From the NCBI GenBank assembly GCA_002067265.1, contig MVQW01000219.1, positions 1-5,592 of the forward strand: DNA of 5,592 nt, written 5' to 3'. Below, piece after piece: positions 1 to 5,592 of this stretch (positions are counted from its first letter, which is position 1; every line of letters starts with the position of its first letter). The translations under genes were made by a program, and so were the position numbers. The DNA comes from Methanomethylovorans sp. PtaU1.Bin073. GTDB taxonomy: Archaea > Halobacteriota > Methanosarcinia > Methanosarcinales > Methanosarcinaceae. The notes beneath the pieces were generated by a model. That model saw nothing but the letters and a program-made list of their open reading frames with translations, made no database searches and had not been told where the DNA came from.

Positions 1-222
1 AGCTGCTCTCCGATAGTTGGAAAGACATTCGGGCAGCTTAAGCTTGAAACCGAGACCGGGGTCTATGTAATGGCTGTAAAAAGAGGCGACAAATGGATCT
101 ACAGCCCTAAAAAGAACACTCAGATACAGGTGGGGGACGTTCTTATAGCCCGTGGGTCACACACAGGAGAAGAAGCGCTAATAGAAATGTGTGCCTGCCC
201 TTTGGGTGAAGGAAATAAATGA
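1..222 (+). CDS. TrkA-C (RCK_C) domain protein, C-terminal fragment
   Basis: The frame is open from the first base to a TGA at 220-222 and gives 73 residues; the 5' part lies outside the window. The fragment reads as a whole TrkA-C (RCK_C) domain: a SPIVGKTFGQL start, a strand plus GVYVMAVKRGDKWIYSP, then QVGDVLIARG, where the GD followed by a hydrophobic strand is typical of the family. These domains bind small ligands and regulate K+ channels, transporters and related proteins at the cytoplasmic face of the membrane. In methanogens this form of the domain, with KRGDKWI and DVLIARG, is often found at the C-terminus of proteins with PhoU-like domains, so that is my best guess for the parent protein, but a K+ channel or Trk subunit is also possible. 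The domain call is firm and the parent protein is inference. The gene converges on rpiA with five bases between the stop codons. Confidence 0.8.
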   Translation, partial: SCSPIVGKTFGQLKLETETGVYVMAVKRGDKWIYSPKKNTQIQVGDVLIARGSHTGEEALIEMCACPLGEGNK

Positions 223-253
223 TACCCTTATCTAAGGGCATCTATTCTTTTTA
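208..253. terminator. Probable two-way terminator between convergent genes
   Basis: A perfect 6-bp inverted repeat, CCCTTA at 225-230 and TAAGGG at 233-238 with a two-base centre (the working loop would be larger), sits between the convergent stop codons and overlaps the rpiA stop. On the plus strand it is followed by the T-rich run TCTATTCTTTTTA (241-253). On the minus strand it is followed by TATCATTTATTTCCTT (209-224). Archaeal termination depends mainly on U-rich tracts, so each T-rich run could end one of the two transcripts. The symmetry is seen directly; the function is inferred. Confidence 0.55.
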
Positions 254-932
254 CAGAACCATCCTTATTCCCGACGAAAACCATATCTGCAACGTCAGTG
301 AAGATTCCGTGTTCAACAACTCCAGGGCACATAGATAAGGCAATAGAGAGAGCTTCCACGTTATCTATAGTTCCAAAAGATGCATCTATCACGAAGTTCC
401 CATTGTCAGTGATTACAGGCCCATCTTTCCGTGATGCAAGGCGAAGCTGTGGTTCTCCTTCAAGTTCCCGCACGTATCTCATGACCAGTTCCTTTGCATA
501 AGGTAGCACTTCTATTGGTACGAAATGGTCAAGTTGTTCCTTCATTTTCGACTCATCGACCACGACCACGAATTGATCCGCAGAATATGCAACAACCTTT
601 TCCCTGGTATGTGCAGCTCCTCCGCCTTTGATCACATTCAGATCAGCATCTACCTGATCAGCGCCATCTATCGCAATGTCAAGATCAGGATATTCAGCTA
701 ATGTTGTAAGTGGTATGCCTGCTTCAATAGCCAGCATTTCAGACTGATAGGATGTGACAACAGCCAACACGTCCAGACCATCTGCTACCCTTCTGCCTAT
801 CGCTTTAATTGCATAAGCCGTAGTAGAGCCAGTACCGAGTCCTACCACAGTTCCATCATCTACTAAACAAGCAGCAGCTTCTCCAGCTGCCTGCTTTCCT
901 GTGCTACCTGATGTAGCGTTCCTTTCCTGCAT
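228..932 (-). CDS. rpiA: Ribose-5-phosphate isomerase A
   Basis: This cytoplasmic enzyme interconverts ribose 5-phosphate and ribulose 5-phosphate. In methanogens it supplies ribose for nucleotides, usually from ribulose 5-phosphate made through the ribulose monophosphate route. The 234 residues are a normal full length. The phosphate-binding loop GLGTGSTT is at 31-38, IDGADQVD at 88-95 and [11 protein letters not shown] at 102-112. D89, D92, K102, E111 and K129 match E. coli RpiA D81, D84, K94, E103 and K121 with a constant offset of eight, so the active site is intact. The ATG at 930-932 is the first start in frame after the aspS stop. A weak ribosome site, AAGGTAAGTGAG, lies just upstream and overlaps the end of aspS. 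The 13-base gap to aspS suggests co-transcription, with rpiA as the last gene. The start is slightly less certain than the identity. Confidence 0.96.
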   Translation of the reverse strand: MQERNATSGSTGKQAAGEAAACLVDDGTVVGLGTGSTTAYAIKAIGRRVADGLDVLAVVTSYQSEMLAIEAGIPLTTLAEYPDLDIAIDGADQVDADLNVIKGGGAAHTREKVVAYSADQFVVVVDESKMKEQLDHFVPIEVLPYAKELVMRYVRELEGEPQLRLASRKDGPVITDNGNFVIDASFGTIDNVEALSIALSMCPGVVEHGIFTDVADMVFVGNKDGSVKRIDALR

Positions 933-945
933 GTTCTCACTTACC

Positions 946-2274
946 TTATGGGGATAGTCTTCGTCTGTCTCTTGGGAACAATACTACATCACGTATGTTC
1001 CCAACTCCCAGCATTGTCATTACCAGACGTTCGCATCCGACACCCCATCCGGCATGCGGAGGCATTCCATATCTGAAAGCCTTCAGATAGAACTCGAATC
1101 CTTCGGGATTGAGTCCCTGGGATTCGATCCTGTTCTTTAGCATATCATGAATGTGTATACGCTGTGCACCGGATGATAGTTCCATTGTCCTGTGCATCAT
1201 ATCAAATGACTTGCTGAACTGTGGCCTGTCCTCGTATGGCATTGCATAGAATGGCTTGATCTCTGTAGGCCAGTCGATGATGAAATAGTGAGAAACTCCC
1301 ATTTCTTTGAATACATGGGCACCAATAGTATGTTCAGACAGGGTGCTGAGGTCATCTCCCCATTTGAGTGTCTCTTCACCATGAGCATTTACTATTTCCA
1401 GTACTTCATCGTAGGTGAGCTTCGGGAATGGCACTGCCGGGACCTGCAGATCTATGCCAAGCACTTCAAGTGACTTTGCAGCATTTTCCTTCACGTGAGC
1501 ATAAACATAAGCGATCATGTTCTCAAGGATTGCCATAACATCAAAGTGGTCGCAGAAACTTGCTTCTATATCAATAGAAGTTGCCTCATTGAGGTGTTTT
1601 CTGGTATCGTGTTCCTCTGCTCTGAATATGGGGCCTATCTCAAAGACCCTGTCAAGTCCTCCTGACATGAGGATCTGCTTGAAAAGCTGAGGGCTCTGGT
1701 TAAGGAAAGCTTCTCTGTCAAAGTATGTTATTGGGAATAGGGATGTTCCACCTTCGGTTGCAGTAGCTACTACCTTTGGGCTTGTAACATCGACAAATCC
1801 ATTGTCGCTAAGATATTTTCTGACTGCCTGAAGAGTTTCATGGCGTATTTTAAAGATAGCTGTGGTCCTGTCTCTTCTCAGGTCCATGAACCGGGAATCC
1901 AGGCGAGTGTCCAGTTCAGCTTCAACTTTTCCTGTAGTATCCATGGGTAGAGGCGACTCAGCTTCATTTAACAACTTAATCTCTTTGGGGATGAGCTCAT
2001 ATCCTCCAGGGGCTTTTGCTTCAGCTTTCACGGTAGCAGTGACAGTGATCACAGATTCCCTTACAAGCTTTCTGGCAGTTTCAAGAAGTTCGGCGTCAGT
2101 CTTCTTTTTGACAAGGGTTACCTGTGCACGGCCTTCTCTGTCACGCAGTACGACAAAACAAATGCCTCCAAGGTCTCTTACTTCGTACACCCAGCCAGCT
2201 AAGGTCACTTCTGAACCATTCATAGCTGCAGGATCTATCTGGGACGTATAATGTGTCCTTAAGTTCAATGACAT
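946..2274 (-). CDS. aspS: Aspartyl-tRNA synthetase, archaeal type (possibly non-discriminating)
   Basis: This class II synthetase joins aspartate to tRNA in the cytoplasm. The 442 residues are a full-length archaeal/eukaryal-type enzyme without the bacterial insertion domain. The N-terminal OB-fold that reads the anticodon spans about 15-105, with [12 protein letters not shown] at 26-37. Motif 1 centres on P166, the aspartate site includes QSPQLFKQ at 193-200, motif 2 has FRAEEH at 217-222, and motif 3 runs from G409 to the C-terminus with R416 and the ending [10 protein letters not shown]. The residues that separate Asp-specific from relaxed archaeal enzymes are Y30 (W in the discriminating Thermococcus enzyme, usually H in relaxed ones) and P89 (K in the discriminating form, P in relaxed ones). 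This points to a non-discriminating enzyme that would also charge tRNA(Asn), but Y30 leaves doubt. The ATG at 2272-2274 follows a good AAGGTGA site. It is followed by rpiA after 13 bases and has its own likely promoter. Confidence 0.96.
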   Translation of the reverse strand: MSLNLRTHYTSQIDPAAMNGSEVTLAGWVYEVRDLGGICFVVLRDREGRAQVTLVKKKTDAELLETARKLVRESVITVTATVKAEAKAPGGYELIPKEIKLLNEAESPLPMDTTGKVEAELDTRLDSRFMDLRRDRTTAIFKIRHETLQAVRKYLSDNGFVDVTSPKVVATATEGGTSLFPITYFDREAFLNQSPQLFKQILMSGGLDRVFEIGPIFRAEEHDTRKHLNEATSIDIEASFCDHFDVMAILENMIAYVYAHVKENAAKSLEVLGIDLQVPAVPFPKLTYDEVLEIVNAHGEETLKWGDDLSTLSEHTIGAHVFKEMGVSHYFIIDWPTEIKPFYAMPYEDRPQFSKSFDMMHRTMELSSGAQRIHIHDMLKNRIESQGLNPEGFEFYLKAFRYGMPPHAGWGVGCERLVMTMLGVGNIRDVVLFPRDRRRLSP

Positions 2275-2278
2275 ATAT

Positions 2279-2285
2279 TCACCTT
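2279..2285 (-). promoter_or_regulatory. Ribosome binding site of aspS
   Basis: On the minus strand this reads AAGGTGA, four bases before the aspS ATG. It matches the archaeal anti-Shine-Dalgarno complement (AGGAGGTGATCC) and supports the start at 2274. Confidence 0.8.
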
Positions 2286-2322
2286 ATTAGTAGTAATTTT
2301 TACATCAGTACGATCTTTGCAT

Positions 2323-2344
2323 TATAAAAGCAATTACTTTTATA
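2323..2344. repeat. Perfect 8-bp inverted repeat at the aspS promoter
   Basis: TATAAAAG at 2323-2330 and CTTTTATA at 2337-2344 are exact reverse complements separated by six bases, CAATTA. The dyad lies in the 80-base gap between gatD and aspS and overlaps both candidate aspS TATA elements. It could be an operator for a dimeric regulator, a weak hairpin at the 3' end of the gatD transcript, or a chance result of high AT content. The symmetry is certain and the function is open. Confidence 0.5.
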
Positions 2345-2348
2345 TAAA
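2341..2348 (-). promoter_or_regulatory. Candidate TATA box of aspS-rpiA
   Basis: On the minus strand this reads TTTATATA, a strong match to the archaeal TATA consensus. Start of transcription would be expected about 25 bases downstream, near 2318, giving a leader of roughly 44 bases before aspS. A second candidate, CTTTTATA at 2323-2330, would give a leader of about 25 bases. The upstream BRE is not convincing for either. This is a prediction from sequence only. Confidence 0.5.
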
Positions 2349-2354
2349 CAATAT

Positions 2355-3611
2355 TTATTCAAGACTTCTTTCATTGATCTCAAATGAAATGTTTTCTATC
2401 ATCATTTTTTCCACTGTTTTGAGATCAGAAGACTGGCTCAGCACCCACATGAGCTTTACAAGAGCAACTTCAGGCAGCATGTCCTCTCCTTCAATTGCAC
2501 CAGCTTTTAACATATCTCTGCCGGTATCATACACACGGTCACACACACGCCCGTGCAGGCATTGAGAGGTTATTACCACCGGCACGTTCATAGAAGTTGC
2601 ACGCTCGATCATAAGCACCCATTCAGATGATACATGTCCTAGTCCAGTACCCTCTATTACAATGCCTTTGTATCCTGCATCAAGATAATACGATATTATT
2701 TCAGGATTTGCTCCTGGTGTAAACTTTACCAGTGCACATTTAGGCTCAAAACTTCCTCGAAGTTCGAGTTCATGCGAGTTTCTCTTATTATAGTCAAGAT
2801 GAGTGTGTATCTCGCCGGTATGATATTCCACAAAACCTATAGGTTCTGAATTAATGGACCTGAATGCATCTCTTCTGGAAGTATGCATCTTCCTTACCTT
2901 GGTAGCTCTGTGTATATCACAGATATCATCGGATTCGCTGCCATGCATAACCACACACACTTCCGCGATGTCACTAACAGCTACCTTAGCTGCACATATT
3001 GCATTCATCGCGTTGTCGCTGCTTGGCCTGTCGGCACTGCGCTGGGAGCCCACAAACACAATGGGAACTGGTGTCTGGACCATAAAAGAAAGTGCAGCAG
3101 CCGTATACATCATAGTGTCCGTACCATGTGCGATGATAATCCCATCTGCGCCGCCTTTTATCTCTTCCACCACAGCTCTGGCAAGCTCTTCCCAGTATTC
3201 CGTCCTCATGTTCTCGGAAAGGATATTATATATCGCCCTTCCGGAGAAATCAGCAATTTCTGTAAGCTCAGGGATGGCTTTTAAGATATCATCCGCAGAG
3301 AACCTCGCAGTAACTGCACCTGTTCTGTAATCTATCTTGCTTGCAATGGTACCGCCGGTAGAAAGAATGGAAACCTTTGGCAATTTTCCCTTAGTTGTCT
3401 TTTTTGTCTCAGAGGTGCTGGCAGAGCCAATCTCCTGAGTCTTTGCAGTTTTCTGAAGCAAGGTTATCTTTGTGTTATCAGGAGAGATACCTGCATTATA
3501 ACCATTTGACATCTTGAGGACAATATGATGTGTAGTGCTCGGCATCACTATGCCCTCGTATCCTACACCGTCCTTTTCTATCCTTATCTTGTCACCCTGT
3601 TGGAATTCCAT
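2355..3611 (-). CDS. gatD: Glutamyl-tRNA(Gln) amidotransferase subunit D
   Basis: GatD is the asparaginase-like subunit of the archaea-specific GatDE complex. It releases ammonia from an amide donor, and GatE uses that ammonia to turn Glu-tRNA(Gln) into Gln-tRNA(Gln). With the ATG start chosen here the protein has 418 residues, close to the roughly 435 of the Methanothermobacter protein. It begins with a small GatD-specific N-terminal beta domain (about 1-55), then a Lys/Thr/Ser-rich linker (about 54-76), then an L-asparaginase I-type core. In the core STGGTIAS carries the catalytic T88, HGTDTM carries T164 and D165, and the catalytic lysine is K238 or K241 in ATKVRK. The open frame extends nine bases further to a GTG at 3618-3620, but that GTG forms part of a good ribosome site for the ATG at 3609-3611. 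The gene follows argH by 27 bases, probably in one transcript. GatE is not in the window. Confidence 0.95.
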   Translation of the reverse strand: MEFQQGDKIRIEKDGVGYEGIVMPSTTHHIVLKMSNGYNAGISPDNTKITLLQKTAKTQEIGSASTSETKKTTKGKLPKVSILSTGGTIASKIDYRTGAVTARFSADDILKAIPELTEIADFSGRAIYNILSENMRTEYWEELARAVVEEIKGGADGIIIAHGTDTMMYTAAALSFMVQTPVPIVFVGSQRSADRPSSDNAMNAICAAKVAVSDIAEVCVVMHGSESDDICDIHRATKVRKMHTSRRDAFRSINSEPIGFVEYHTGEIHTHLDYNKRNSHELELRGSFEPKCALVKFTPGANPEIISYYLDAGYKGIVIEGTGLGHVSSEWVLMIERATSMNVPVVITSQCLHGRVCDRVYDTGRDMLKAGAIEGEDMLPEVALVKLMWVLSQSSDLKTVEKMMIENISFEINERSLE

Positions 3612-3614
3612 GAA

Positions 3615-3623
3615 GATCACATC
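3615..3623 (-). promoter_or_regulatory. Ribosome binding site deciding the gatD start
   Basis: On the minus strand this reads GATGTGATC, matching eight of nine positions of GAGGTGATC, the complement of the archaeal 16S 3' end. It sits three bases before the ATG at 3609-3611. The upstream GTG (3618-3620) lies inside this site and has no comparable site of its own, so the ATG is preferred. Confidence 0.65.
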
Positions 3624-3638
3624 TGCTGATTACATTGA

Positions 3639-5117
3639 TCACGCTTTGGTAATATTTTGTTTCACAAGTTCTACGAGCGTATTTAAGGAAGCTTCAGAAG
3701 CGTTTTTCAATGTACTTATCTCTTCTTCTGTCTGCTTCATAGTTTCTTTTCTTCTGATGATGGCCTTTTCCATTTCTTCAAATGCAGGGCCACCGATGAC
3801 CTTTCTTTTCTTTATATTTGAAATAGGATCAAGGGCTTCACATACCATCTCTTCTGTAAGTCCCTTGGTACTGAGTTTTATCCCCAGGACCTTGTCTGTC
3901 ACAGCATCTATCTGTTGCAGATGGATTTCTCCTTCTCCTCTTGCAAGTACGCCTACGACTTGATGAGCTGTCCTGAAGGGTATTCCTGTCACTCTCACCA
4001 GCGTATCTGCAAGCTCGGTAGCGGTGGTAAATCCCATCACGGACTTTGCAGCCATGACTTCGTTGTTGACTTTCATAGTCCTTACCATACCCTCCATCAT
4101 ACGTACCGAGCTTCTGGTAGTTTCCAGAGCTTTCCACATGTTAGGCGTGGCCTCTTGCAGGTCACGGTTATAACTTAAAGGAAGGGCTTTGCATGTGGTA
4201 ACAAGAGCCATCAGTGACCCAACCACCACACCGCTTTTTCCTCTCAGCAGTTCTGCAGTGTCGGGATTCTTTTTCTGTGGCATTATGGATGATGTGGATG
4301 CATAGCGGTCATCCAGCTCTATGAAAGCGAATTCTGAGGTAGACCAGATCACAAGCTCTTCTGCCATTTTACTTAAGTTTATGATGAGATTTGTGAGCAC
4401 AGCGGTACTTTCTATTAGAAAATCCCTGCTGCTGACAGCATCCATGGAATTCTCCACAAGGCCGCCAAAACCCAGCAGTTGCTGGGTGCGTTCCCTGTTG
4501 ATGTTGAAGCCTGTGGAAGCAAATGCAGCAGCTCCCAGAGGGCAGAGGTTAACTCGTGAATATGCACTCTTAAGACGTTCCACATCCCTGCCCAAAGCAT
4601 CCATATGGGCGATAAGATGGTGAGCCAGTGTAGTGGGCTGTGCATGCTGCAGATGTGTAAAACCAGGCATTAACGTCTCAATATTTTTGGCTGCAAGTGA
4701 ACCTAAGGTACGGCGTAGAAGTTGTAATTCCTCCATGAGCGCAAGCATCTCTTCGCGCAGGGTTAAACGAATGCATGTTGCAACCTCGTCATTGCGGGAT
4801 CTTCCTGAGTGCATCCTGCCTCCCACATCCTCGCCAACCATATCGATAAGTCTTGATTCCAACGAAATATGAATGTCTTCGTAAGTATGATCCAGTTTCT
4901 CGATGCCTTCTTCCCTGATGCGTAATAGTCCATTGAGGATACTGGAACAATCCTGTTCCTTTATTATTCCCTGTTCCTTTAACATGATGGTGTGGGCAAA
5001 GTCCACCATTATGTCTGCATCGAATATCCACTTGTCCGACTTCATTGAAGAAGTGAACTCCATTATGTCCTCATCGGGCGTGCTGGCCAAACGCCCTCTG
5101 CGCAGAATATTACTCAT
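3639..5117 (-). CDS. argH: Argininosuccinate lyase
   Basis: This enzyme catalyses the last step of arginine synthesis, splitting argininosuccinate into arginine and fumarate; it acts as a cytoplasmic homotetramer of the fumarase/aspartase superfamily. The 492 residues are close to the family's usual 450-500. Signature stretches are SGRSRNDEV at 104-112, PGFTHLQHAQPTT at 151-163 and SSIMPQKKNPD at 276-286. T154, H155, S276, K282 and N284 line up with duck delta-crystallin T161, H162, S283, K289 and N291 at a constant offset of seven, so the catalytic residues are present. The last 30 or so residues are charged and probably helical. The ATG at 5115-5117 follows AGAGGT at a spacing of five bases. 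It appears to be the first gene of an argH-gatD transcript; the pairing shows no clear pathway link. No arginine-specific operator could be recognised. Confidence 0.97.
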   Translation of the reverse strand: MSNILRRGRLASTPDEDIMEFTSSMKSDKWIFDADIMVDFAHTIMLKEQGIIKEQDCSSILNGLLRIREEGIEKLDHTYEDIHISLESRLIDMVGEDVGGRMHSGRSRNDEVATCIRLTLREEMLALMEELQLLRRTLGSLAAKNIETLMPGFTHLQHAQPTTLAHHLIAHMDALGRDVERLKSAYSRVNLCPLGAAAFASTGFNINRERTQQLLGFGGLVENSMDAVSSRDFLIESTAVLTNLIINLSKMAEELVIWSTSEFAFIELDDRYASTSSIMPQKKNPDTAELLRGKSGVVVGSLMALVTTCKALPLSYNRDLQEATPNMWKALETTRSSVRMMEGMVRTMKVNNEVMAAKSVMGFTTATELADTLVRVTGIPFRTAHQVVGVLARGEGEIHLQQIDAVTDKVLGIKLSTKGLTEEMVCEALDPISNIKKRKVIGGPAFEEMEKAIIRRKETMKQTEEEISTLKNASEASLNTLVELVKQNITKA

Positions 5118-5122
5118 CTGTT

Positions 5123-5128
5123 ACCTCT
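5123..5128 (-). promoter_or_regulatory. Ribosome binding site of argH
   Basis: On the minus strand this reads AGAGGT, five bases before the argH ATG, and supports that start. Confidence 0.75.
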
Positions 5129-5177
5129 TTTATTTCATTGAGAATCAGGTTGTAGCGTGGTTACGGTCTGTACACTT

Positions 5178-5186
5178 AAAAAAGAA
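5178..5186 (-). terminator. T-rich tract, possible kinase-gene terminator
   Basis: On the minus strand this reads TTCTTTTTT, starting 11 bases after the stop codon of the histidine kinase gene. U-rich runs of this kind end transcripts in archaea. It also lies between the proposed argH TATA box and its expected start of transcription, so it may be a terminator, a promoter element or neither. Confidence 0.35.
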
Positions 5187-5195
5187 TCGGTATTA

Positions 5196-5203
5196 ATTAT
5201 ATA
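5196..5203 (-). promoter_or_regulatory. Candidate TATA box of argH-gatD
   Basis: On the minus strand this reads TATATAAT and overlaps the stop codon of the upstream kinase gene. Transcription would start near 5172-5175, leaving a leader of about 55 bases before argH. Readthrough from the kinase gene cannot be excluded. This is a prediction from sequence only. Confidence 0.45.
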
Positions 5204-5592
5204 TCACCTTGCAGAATAGGAAGCAGGATATGCACAGTAGTGCCTTTCCTTTGCTCACTTTCTATCCATATTTTTCCTTTATGTGCATCCACTATTTTTT
5301 TACAGATGAACAATCCAAGGCCCGTACCTCCGTATTTGCGCCTTATTGAGGGATCAATCTGGTAGAATTTCTGGAATAGATTGGGTAACAGGTCTGGAGG
5401 TATGCCTATTCCGTTATCCTGAATGCTGATGTGGATCTTTTCTTCTTCCTTTGCGGCAAAGATACTTATCTTACCACCAAGAGGCGTGAACTTAATAGCA
5501 TTGTCCAGAATGTTAGTTAGCATGTCTGTGAGTTTTTCTGCATCCCCTTCTATTTGAGGTAAATCTTCCTGTACATGGCGAAGGACTTCTAT
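5197..5592 (-). CDS. Sensor histidine kinase, C-terminal ATP-binding domain (partial)
   Basis: The frame stays open from the right edge of the window to a TAA at 5197-5199, giving 131 residues; the internal ATG at 5521-5523 is not the real start. This is a nearly complete HATPase_c domain. In fragment numbering the N box is NILDNAIKFTP (27-37), the G1 box DNGIGIP (59-65), the F box LFQKFYQ (72-78) and the G2 box GGTGLGLFICK (88-98), and the domain closes with GTTVHILLPI. All ATP-binding boxes are intact, so the kinase domain looks active. The phospho-accepting histidine domain and any sensor or membrane parts lie beyond the window, so the signal cannot be named. Methanosarcinales carry many such kinases, often without an adjacent response regulator. 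The 79-base gap to argH gives no evidence that the two are linked in function. Confidence 0.93.
   Translation of the reverse strand: MEVLRHVQEDLPQIEGDAEKLTDMLTNILDNAIKFTPLGGKISIFAAKEEEKIHISIQDNGIGIPPDLLPNLFQKFYQIDPSIRRKYGGTGLGLFICKKIVDAHKGKIWIESEQRKGTTVHILLPILQGDI

Noticed and set aside
2854..3330. Long plus-strand open frame opposite gatD (about 158 codons), with smaller ones opposite argH, aspS and rpiA
   Set aside because: Each lies wholly antisense to a gene with intact family motifs, has no recognisable domain, and its translation is the Ser/Thr/Ile-rich kind expected from reading a real gene backwards.
2355..3611. gatD as a plain L-asparaginase gene
   Set aside because: The catalytic core is asparaginase-like, but the extra N-terminal beta domain and linker are typical of archaeal GatD and absent from simple asparaginases.
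5118..5145. Two-codon open frame ATG AAA TAA just upstream of the argH ribosome site
   Set aside because: It has no ribosome site, no arginine codon and no attenuator-like hairpin; an ATG followed by a stop is expected by chance in AT-rich leader DNA. A similar ATG-TAA in the aspS leader was dismissed for the same reason.
5197..5523. Histidine kinase domain as a stand-alone 108-residue protein starting at the internal ATG
   Set aside because: The frame continues open to the window edge and the upstream residues form the start of the same ATP-binding domain, so the ATG is an internal methionine.
1..5592. CRISPR arrays, tRNA or rRNA genes, insertion sequences, or a hidden defence or mobile system
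   Set aside because: I saw no spaced direct repeats, no tRNA-like T-loop sequences in the gaps, no transposase or integrase motifs, and the gaps between genes are all under about 80 bases and explained by promoters, ribosome sites and terminators.

Overview
The window looks like ordinary chromosomal DNA from a methanogenic archaeon, most likely of the Methanosarcinales. The evidence is an archaeal-type aspartyl-tRNA synthetase, an archaea-specific GatD (Glu-tRNA(Gln) amidotransferase subunit), TATA-box-like promoters, and GGTGA/AGAGGT ribosome binding sites complementary to an archaeal 16S rRNA 3' end. The genus cannot be fixed from the sequence. Coding density is high: only about 80 bases separate aspS from gatD and argH from the kinase gene.

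Layout from left to right: (1) 1-222, plus strand, the 3' end of a protein with a TrkA-C (RCK_C) ligand-binding domain. (2) A convergent junction of five bases at 223-227, with a hairpin and T-rich flanks on both sides that suits a two-way terminator. (3) 946-2274 aspS and 228-932 rpiA on the minus strand, 13 bases apart, probably one transcript from a promoter at about 2320-2350. (4) 3639-5117 argH and 2355-3611 gatD on the minus strand, 27 bases apart with the start chosen here, probably one transcript from a TATA element at about 5196-5203. (5) 5197-5592, minus strand, the C-terminal ATP-binding domain of a sensor histidine kinase cut by the window edge.

The genes are housekeeping ones: ribose 5-phosphate supply (rpiA), arginine synthesis (argH) and aminoacyl-tRNA formation (aspS, gatD). 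The strongest theme is tRNA charging. GatD takes part in the indirect route to Gln-tRNA(Gln), and the neighbouring AspRS has residues that suggest a relaxed, non-discriminating enzyme, which would feed an indirect route to Asn-tRNA(Asn). GatE, the obligate partner of GatD, is not in the window.

I found no CRISPR array, tRNA or rRNA gene, insertion sequence, prophage gene, defence system or clear undescribed system. The points worth a second look are fine-scale: the tRNA-specificity residues of AspRS, a perfect AT-rich dyad at the aspS promoter, the gatD start codon, the separation of gatD from gatE, and the two-way terminator.
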